Shown: positions 58,359-64,000 of the stretch, piece by piece
Layout of the letters: the number at the start of each line of letters is the position of its first letter
Numbering within the stretch: the stretch's first letter is position 1
Program-made: the position numbers and the translations under genes
DNA from: Kaistia algarum
GTDB lineage: Bacteria; Pseudomonadota; Alphaproteobacteria; Rhizobiales; Kaistiaceae
Reading direction: 5' to 3'
DNA length: 64,000 nt
Assembly: GCF_026343945.1 (NCBI RefSeq)
Contig: NZ_JAPKNJ010000002.1
Coordinates: forward strand, 1 to 64,000
The notes under the pieces: model-generated
The model's database searches: none
The model's input: the letters and a program-made list of their open reading frames with translations, nothing else
Told to the model about the DNA's origin: nothing

Positions 58359-58525
58359 GAAACCTTCCGAACGGACGGAAATGGGGGGCGGGGGCGGAGC
58401 GGACCAGAACGAGCCGAGCCTATCGGCCGCGGAAATGGCGGTCGTATGGCACGGGGGCGTATGGCATGGCGCCGAATGTGGCGGCTCATGTAGCATGGAG
58501 CGGCGTCAGGGCGAAAGACGGGGCG

Positions 58526-60925
58526 ATGGCAGGCGAACGGCCGCGGTCGGAGGAACTGGACGAGAGGCTGTTTCCGCCGGGCGACGCGGAACCAGCCGAC
58601 GATTCCGGTCGGCCCCCCTTTCCTCACGCACCGCCTGGCTATGTGGCCCGTTTTCGAATGTGGGTCGCGACGGTATTCGAGCGGGAAATCGACACGGGGC
58701 GCGGCTTTCTCTGGCTCGCCGTAACCTATGCCGCTGGAATACTTGTCTATTTCACAGCGCCGTCCGAGCCCTCCGGTATTGCGCTCGCCATCCTGACGCT
58801 CGCGCTGGCTGTCGCTGCTTGGAAACTGCGGCACGGCCGAGCCGGGCTCTTTCGGCTGATGCTCGTCGCCGCGATGGCAGTGGCCGGTGCGACGACGATC
58901 AAGCTTCGCACCGATCATGTGGCCGCGCCGCGGCTGGAACGGCAGATGACGGGCACACTCACCGGCTTCGTCGAGGCGCGGGAGGCGCGGCGCGGCGGCT
59001 TTCGCCTGACGATTCGCGTCGTCTCCTTCGATGCCAGGGGACTGGCTGCACTGCCGGAGCGCGTTACCACCACGGTGCGCGGCAGCGCGCCGGCCGTTGG
59101 CGAGGGCGTCACGCTGCTGGCTCGGTTGCGCCCGCCTTCCGGGCCAGCCATGCCCGGCGGCTATGATTTCGGCCTGCCGGCCTATTATGGCGGGATCGGC
59201 GGCACGGGCTTCGCCTATGGCCGCGTCAACCCGGCCGAGCTTGGCGAACCGCCCCTCTCGATCCGCCTGACCATGCCGCTCGAGGCCCTGCGGGAGGCAA
59301 TCCGCACGCGCATTGGGGCCTCGCTTTCCGGCGATACGGCCCGCATCGCCACGGCGCTCGTCATCGGCGATGCGGGCGGCATCAGCGAGGAAGGCGAAGA
59401 TGCGCTGCGCCAATCGGGCCTGGCTCATGTCCTGTCCGTGTCCGGGCTCCACATGGTGCTCGTCGCCGGCTTTGTGTTCTGGGCGGTCCGGGCGGCACTG
59501 GCGCTCTCTCCGGGGCTGGCGCTCCGCCGGCCGATCAAAAAATGGGCCGCTCTCGCCGCGCTCGGCGTGACCTTCTTCTATCTGCTGATTTCCGGCCTCG
59601 ATGTGGCGGCGCAGCGCTCCTTCATCATGACCGGCGTCGTCTTCCTCGCGATCCTCGTCGACCGGCGGGCGATCTCCATGCGCAATGTCGCGATCGGCGC
59701 CTTCGTGGTGCTGGCGCTCAGCCCCGAAAGCCTGCTGGTGGCCGGATTCCAGATGTCTTTCGCCGCGACGATCGCGCTTGTCGCCGGCTTCGAGGCGCTG
59801 TCGCGGCGGCCGCGCGGGCTTCGACCGGTTTCGCACTCGCGCTTCGGCTCGGTGCTGCGCTGGTTCGGGCTGCTTATCGGCGGATTGGCGCTAACGTCGC
59901 TGCTCGGCGGGCTCGGCACCACGCCCTTCGCGCTCTATCACTTCCAGCGCATGGCGCCGCTCTCAATCCTCGCCAATGTCGCGGCGATGCCGCTGGTCGA
60001 TTTCCTGGTCATGCCGCTAGCGCTGCTCGCGGTGCTCGCCATGCCGTTCGGGTTCGAGGCCCCGTTTCTATGGGTGATGGGCGTCGGCATCGACGGCATG
60101 TCCGACGTGGCGCGGACGGTGAGCGACTGGTCGGAGGGGACCGGCTCGGCGGCTATGCCTTCCGCGGCGTCGCTGCTCGTCTTCATGGCAGGTTTCCTGT
60201 GGTTGGCGCTGATGCGGGAGCGCTGGCGCCTGGCCGGGCTGGTGCCGATGCTGGTCGGCGGCGCGCTGGCGCTCTATCCGCATCGGTCGGACATCATCAT
60301 CGCTCCGGATGGGCGGCAGGTCGCAATCCGCACGGGCAATGGCAGCTACCAGATCCTGGCGCGAAAGATCGACCCTTTTATCGCCGGCATATGGCTGAGA
60401 GCCGATGGCGACAGTCGCGAGGCGAAGGACCCGGCGCTCATGGCCGCGACGCGCTGCGATGCCTCGGGATGTGTGGCGCCTATGCCGGATGGCCGGCTCG
60501 TCGCACTGGCGCTGGAGCGCGATGCGTTTGCCGATGATTGCCGGAGCCCCGTACTCATCGTAACGCCCATCGCCGCACCGACGGGCTGCGCCGCCGAGGT
60601 CGCAACGATCGACCGCGATCGTCTCGCTCAATCCGGGTCGATCGCGCTCGATCTGAGGCCTGTCGCTACCCGAAACATCGCTGATCCGCCATCCGCCGAC
60701 AAGGTCATCGCCGCGGCGACGGAATACGATTCCGCAGTCCGCCATACGCTCGACGACGAGGACGTTCCGGCACCCGAACCTGGAAGCCCGCAGCCAAGAG
60801 CGGGCCCGGCGCCGCTCGACGCCGAATTTCTCGTCACGACGGCCTTCCCGCGTGTCCGCCGTCCGTGGATGCCGCCCTATGACGGCGACGACGAACCCGA
60901 AACCGGCGGGGCAGGGGCTCAGTAG
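58526..60925 (+). CDS. comEC: ComEC/Rec2 family competence protein
   Basis: A 799-residue membrane channel protein of the DNA-uptake type. After a polar N-terminus, several membrane segments and an OB-like soluble domain (DUF4131; about 120-230) precede the Competence domain with [20 protein letters not shown] and [20 protein letters not shown]. The C-terminal 200 residues are soluble and low in similarity, without the metallo-beta-lactamase HxHxDH motif of full ComEC. The start may be 58466. Convergent with lexA (7-base overlap). Confidence 0.88.
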   Translation: MAGERPRSEELDERLFPPGDAEPADDSGRPPFPHAPPGYVARFRMWVATVFEREIDTGRGFLWLAVTYAAGILVYFTAPSEPSGIALAILTLALAVAAWKLRHGRAGLFRLMLVAAMAVAGATTIKLRTDHVAAPRLERQMTGTLTGFVEAREARRGGFRLTIRVVSFDARGLAALPERVTTTVRGSAPAVGEGVTLLARLRPPSGPAMPGGYDFGLPAYYGGIGGTGFAYGRVNPAELGEPPLSIRLTMPLEALREAIRTRIGASLSGDTARIATALVIGDAGGISEEGEDALRQSGLAHVLSVSGLHMVLVAGFVFWAVRAALALSPGLALRRPIKKWAALAALGVTFFYLLISGLDVAAQRSFIMTGVVFLAILVDRRAISMRNVAIGAFVVLALSPESLLVAGFQMSFAATIALVAGFEALSRRPRGLRPVSHSRFGSVLRWFGLLIGGLALTSLLGGLGTTPFALYHFQRMAPLSILANVAAMPLVDFLVMPLALLAVLAMPFGFEAPFLWVMGVGIDGMSDVARTVSDWSEGTGSAAMPSAASLLVFMAGFLWLALMRERWRLAGLVPMLVGGALALYPHRSDIIIAPDGRQVAIRTGNGSYQILARKIDPFIAGIWLRADGDSREAKDPALMAATRCDASGCVAPMPDGRLVALALERDAFADDCRSPVLIVTPIAAPTGCAAEVATIDRDRLAQSGSIALDLRPVATRNIADPPSADKVIAAATEYDSAVRHTLDDEDVPAPEPGSPQPRAGPAPLDAEFLVTTAFPRVRRPWMPPYDGDDEPETGGAGAQ

Positions 60926-61617
60926 CGACGCAGGAGGCCGACCAGCCGACCCTGGATGCGGATCCGGTCCGGCCCGAATATGCGCGTCTCATAAGCCGGA
61001 TTGGCGGCTTCCAGCGCGATCGAGGCGCCACGTCGGCGCAGCCGCTTCAGCGTCGCCTCCTCCTCGTCGACAAGAGCCACGACGATGTCGCCCGAATCGG
61101 CCGCGTCGGTCTTGCGGATCAATACCGTGTCGCCGTCGAGGATGCCGGCTTCGATCATCGAATCACCGCGAACCTCCAGCGCGAAATGCTCGCCCCCACC
61201 CAGCATTTCCGGCGGCACGGTGATCGAATGGCTCTGTGTCTGGATCGCCGAAATCGGCACACCGGCGGCGATGCGGCCCATAACGGGAACGATCACTGGC
61301 TCCGGCACGTCGCTGTCGGTCTGCCGCATCTTGCCGAGGCTGCCTTCGATGACGCTCGGCGAGAAGCCGGCTCGCTTGGGCCGCTGCATGGTCGGCGCCA
61401 TCGCCTCCGGCAGACGGACCACATCGAGCGCGCGGGCCCGGTTGGGCAGGCGGCGGATGAAGCCACGTTCCTCCAGCGCTTTGATCAGGCGATGGATGCC
61501 GGACTTGGACCGAAGGTCCAGCGCATCCTTCATCTCGTCGAAGGAAGGCGGCACGCCCGTCTCCTTCAACCGTTCATGGATGAACATCAGGAGCTCATAC
61601 TGCTTGCGAGTCAGCAT
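60919..61617 (-). CDS. lexA: LexA repressor
   Basis: A 232-residue SOS repressor. The winged-helix N-terminus [20 protein letters not shown] and [20 protein letters not shown] binds DNA; the self-cleavage site is Ala118-Gly119 in [13 protein letters not shown], with catalytic Ser153 ([10 protein letters not shown]) and Lys191 ([10 protein letters not shown]). ATG at 61617 fits the family; an in-frame GTG at 61629 would add four residues. An SOS box lies upstream. Confidence 0.97.
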   Translation of the reverse strand: MLTRKQYELLMFIHERLKETGVPPSFDEMKDALDLRSKSGIHRLIKALEERGFIRRLPNRARALDVVRLPEAMAPTMQRPKRAGFSPSVIEGSLGKMRQTDSDVPEPVIVPVMGRIAAGVPISAIQTQSHSITVPPEMLGGGEHFALEVRGDSMIEAGILDGDTVLIRKTDAADSGDIVVALVDEEEATLKRLRRRGASIALEAANPAYETRIFGPDRIRIQGRLVGLLRRY

Positions 61618-61930
61618 TGGTCGGTCCACGCCACGAATTGCCGGATACGGAACGGTCTGCGATTCGGCGAAGAATCATCAAGTACAAACCGCGAACAAAG
61701 TACATGTTCTATATGTGTTCCGCAAGCTGGCGGCGCGATCTTCGTGGATTGACAGGAATCGGACCAGGGATCGCCCGCATGCCACACCTCCTTAATAATC
61801 GCCGGACTAGATCGTCCCGCTATGGCGTCGCGCCGGAGCCTGAGGCAGGATCGGAACGAGATTCTGGCTCTGCCGGCAGCAGGCGGAGCTGAGGGATGCG
61901 TGCGTCGGGCAATCGAGGCTGAGGGGACAG
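61618..61930. other. Divergent lexA / RND operon promoter region
   Basis: 313 bases with no supported gene. The lexA-proximal half contains the SOS box at 61706-61720 and an A/T-rich stretch. On the plus side TTGACA occurs at 61749-61754 but has no clear -10 at 16-18 bases, so the RND promoter is not placed. Short frames here lack family features. Confidence 0.5.
61706..61720 (-). promoter_or_regulatory. SOS box (LexA operator) of lexA
   Basis: GTTC-TATATGT-GTTC (GAAC-N7-GAAC on the coding strand) matches exactly the direct-repeat SOS box of alphaproteobacteria, 89 bases before the lexA ATG. This supports autoregulation. Confidence 0.88.
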
Positions 61931-63127
61931 ATGGTCAAGATTGGACAATGGCGGAAGCCGGCAGGCGGGCTCCCGCTGGTCGTGGCGGGTCTGGCCGCTC
62001 TGTCGCTCGCAAGCTGCAACGACAAGAATGAATATGTGCCGCCGCCGCCGCCGAAGGTGACCGTCGCTCCGCCGCTTCAGCAGGATGCGACGCTCTATAT
62101 GGAGCTCACCGGCAATACGACGGCGATCAACCAGGTCGATCTCTCGGCGCGCGTCCAGGGCTTCCTGACATCGATCAACTATGTCGATGGCCAGACTGTG
62201 AAAGCTGGTACCACGCTGTTCGGCATACAGCGCGACACCTATCAGGCTCAGCTCGACCAGGCGAATGCGGCGGTCGCCTCGGCCCAGGCGGCGCAGGAAA
62301 ACAAGCAACTCGAATATAATCGCCAGTCGACGCTGGTGCAGCAGCAGGTCGCATCCGTCGCCAAGGCCGACGACGCCAAGGCCCAGCTCGATCAGGCGAT
62401 CGCCGCGACGCAGCAGGCGCAGGCCGATGCCGAGGTCGCGACGATCAATCTCGGCTACACCGAGGTCAAGGCGCCGTTCGACGGCATCGTCTCCAACCAT
62501 CTCCAGGATGTCGGCGCGCTGGTCGGATATAGCGGTCCGACCAAGCTTGCGACGATCGTCCAGATGGACCCGATCTATGTCTATTTCACCGTCAATGAAC
62601 GCCAGGTGCTTCTGATCAAGGAGCAATTGACCAAGCGCGGCAAGACGTTGCGCGACATCCATGACATTCCGGTCGAGATCGGGTTGGCCACCGAGACCGG
62701 CTATCCGCACAAGGGCGTCATCGACTACATCGCCCCGACGCTCGACCAGAACACCGGCACGCTGTCGGTTCGCGGCGTCTTCGACAACAAGGACTACGCG
62801 ATGCTGCCGGGCCTCTTCGCCCGGGTGCGGGTGCCCTTGCAGACGCAGAAGAATGCGCTTCTGGTCGACGATACGGCGATCTCGACCAGCCAGGTCGGCA
62901 GCTATGTCCTGGTCCTCGGCAAGGACAACACGGTCGACCAGAAGGTCGTCGAGCCTGGCCAGCTAGAAGGCCAGCTTCGCGTCGTTACGTCGGGCCTCGC
63001 AGCCGACGATAAGGTGATCGTCGGCGGCAACCAGCGGGCCGTTCCCGGCAGCAAGGTCGATCCGCAGGACGGCGCGATGAGCACCAACACCGCGACCACA
63101 AACGCAGCCCCGCCACCCAATCCGTAG
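61931..63127 (+). CDS. RND efflux periplasmic adaptor lipoprotein (MexA/AcrA type)
   Basis: A 398-residue membrane fusion protein. A lipobox SLASC (Cys29) anchors it to the inner membrane. Domains follow the usual order: lipoyl half, coiled hairpin (about 100-165, LDQANAAVASAQAAQENKQL and DAKAQLDQAIAATQQAQADA), lipoyl return with GYTEVKAPFDGIVSNHLQDV, beta-barrel and membrane-proximal domain. Proline-rich YVPPPPPKV follows the anchor. The RND pump gene starts 51 bases later; same operon. Confidence 0.93.
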   Translation: MVKIGQWRKPAGGLPLVVAGLAALSLASCNDKNEYVPPPPPKVTVAPPLQQDATLYMELTGNTTAINQVDLSARVQGFLTSINYVDGQTVKAGTTLFGIQRDTYQAQLDQANAAVASAQAAQENKQLEYNRQSTLVQQQVASVAKADDAKAQLDQAIAATQQAQADAEVATINLGYTEVKAPFDGIVSNHLQDVGALVGYSGPTKLATIVQMDPIYVYFTVNERQVLLIKEQLTKRGKTLRDIHDIPVEIGLATETGYPHKGVIDYIAPTLDQNTGTLSVRGVFDNKDYAMLPGLFARVRVPLQTQKNALLVDDTAISTSQVGSYVLVLGKDNTVDQKVVEPGQLEGQLRVVTSGLAADDKVIVGGNQRAVPGSKVDPQDGAMSTNTATTNAAPPPNP

Positions 63128-63178
63128 GACGCATATCGAGCCTCTCCGGTCGACGACCTTCAAGCGCAGGCGGGTTTC

Positions 63179-64000
63179 ATGTTCTCAAAGTTCTTCATCG
63201 AGCGGCCGGTCCTCTCCAACGTCCTCGCGCTGGTCATCGTCCTGCTCGGTGCCGTGGCCCTGTTTCGGCTGCCGATCGCGCAATATCCGAACGTCGTCCC
63301 GCCGACAGTCGCCGTCAGCACCTCGTTCCCCGGCGCCTCCGCGAGGACGGTGATGGACACCGTCGCCCTGCCCATCGAGCAGCAGGTCAACGGCGTCCAG
63401 GGCATGATCTACATGCAGTCGACCAGCGCCAGCGACGGCACCTACAATCTGATCGTCACCTTCGACATCGGGACTGATCCGAACTTCGCGCAGGTTCTAG
63501 TGCAGAACCGAGTCTCGATCGCGATGGCGTCGCTGCCGCAATCGGTGCAAGTGCAGGGCGTCAACGTCCAGAAGAAATCGACCGCCGTCCTGCAGTTCGT
63601 GACGCTGTTCTCGCCGGACAATCGCTATGACGGGCTGTTCCTGTCGAACTATGGCGTGATCAACATCCAGAACGAGCTGGCGCGCCTGCCCGGCGTCGGC
63701 AATGTGGCCGTCATGGGAGCCGGCCCCTATGCCATGCGCATCTGGATGGATCCAGACAAGATGCAGGCCTTTGGTCTGGTGCCGAGCGACGTGATCCGCG
63801 CGATCCAGGACCAGAGCCAGGAAGTCACCGCTGGCATGACCGGTATGCCCCCGGCGCCGGACGGGCTCAATTACCAGTACACGATCAACGTCAACGGCCG
63901 CTTCAGCGATCCGGGCGAATTCGAAAACATCATCATCAAGGTCAACAACGACAATGGCGGTCAGATCGTCCGCGTGCGGGACATCGGCCGGGTCGAGCTG
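63179..64000 (+). CDS. RND efflux inner-membrane pump, N-terminal part (3' end outside window)
   Basis: The first 274 residues of a hydrophobe/amphiphile efflux (HAE1) pump. It opens MFSKFFIERPVLSNVLALVI with TM1, then AQYPNVVPPTVAVSTSFPGA and PIEQQVNGVQGMIYMQSTSA of the porter domain PN1, and continues through NIQNELARLPGVGNVAVMGA and MRIWMDPDKMQAFGLVPSDV into PN2. The frame is open to the last base. With the adaptor upstream it makes a proton-driven tripartite exporter; an outer-membrane factor may lie further downstream. Confidence 0.95.
   Translation, partial: MFSKFFIERPVLSNVLALVIVLLGAVALFRLPIAQYPNVVPPTVAVSTSFPGASARTVMDTVALPIEQQVNGVQGMIYMQSTSASDGTYNLIVTFDIGTDPNFAQVLVQNRVSIAMASLPQSVQVQGVNVQKKSTAVLQFVTLFSPDNRYDGLFLSNYGVINIQNELARLPGVGNVAVMGAGPYAMRIWMDPDKMQAFGLVPSDVIRAIQDQSQEVTAGMTGMPPAPDGLNYQYTINVNGRFSDPGEFENIIIKVNNDNGGQIVRVRDIGRVEL

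Noticed and set aside
58169..59836. A 555-residue minus-strand frame
   Set aside because: Antisense to comEC and, at its end, an out-of-frame reading of gltX.

Overview
The window is high-GC (about 60-65% by eye) chromosomal DNA of an alphaproteobacterium, most likely Hyphomicrobiales (Rhizobiales). The signs are a lexA gene with the alphaproteobacterial SOS box GTTC-N7-GTTC, an EipB (DUF1849) envelope protein, a DUF2865 protein, two glutamyl-tRNA synthetases together with gatB, and a GC-rich palindromic repeat of the kind scattered through rhizobial genomes. I did not assign a genus. No rRNA, tRNA, CRISPR array, prophage or insertion sequence was seen.

Region 1 (1-14.99 kb) is the end of the str operon (tuf, cut by the window edge) followed by the S10, spc and alpha ribosomal operons in canonical order: rpsJ to rplQ, with secY and adk between rplO and rpsM. 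Many junctions overlap by 1-8 bases. The longer spacers (tuf-rpsJ, rpsQ-rplN, rplO-secY, adk-rpsM, rpsK-rpoA) carry strong hairpins without U-tracts. A perfect intrinsic terminator closes the run after rplQ.

Region 2 (15-27 kb) mixes envelope and stress genes: a secreted chorismate-lyase-like protein, two uncharacterised membrane proteins with a C-terminal relic beside them, a DegP-type protease with rarA, a YefM-YoeB toxin-antitoxin pair with its operator, a GST with an odd in-frame upstream segment, a DHA2 drug exporter, glutathione-dependent formaldehyde dehydrogenase (frmA) with a tightly linked ATPase, and a fatty acid desaturase.

Region 3 (27-32.9 kb) is a minus-strand cluster (ridA, glycerophosphodiesterase, FemAB-like acyltransferase, LtaS-like membrane sulfatase-fold enzyme, HIT hydrolase) divergent from eipB. 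It looks like an envelope-related group.

Region 4 (33-45.4 kb) holds central metabolism and repair: gph, rpiA, gor, a stand-alone Ada zinc domain overlapping alkA, a large tri-haem cytochrome c with a duplicated C-terminal domain, class II DAHP synthase, a parDE locus whose toxin has a nonsense codon, and a divergent TetR/MFS pair.

Region 5 (45-64 kb) holds a YbaL-type K+/H+ antiporter, an L,D-transpeptidase lipoprotein, a RecD-like helicase, two gltX genes and gatB (transamidation route to Gln-tRNA), a MATE exporter, creA, a YfcG-type GST, comEC convergent with lexA, and an RND efflux operon cut by the right edge.

Most of the window is conserved housekeeping DNA. The least explained items are the cytochrome with tandem two-cysteine repeats (38.0-40.0 kb), the relic at 15.8 kb, the L7/L12-like segment ahead of the GST (21.2 kb) and the split Ada/AlkA pair (37 kb). 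I saw no convincing new defence or mobile system.
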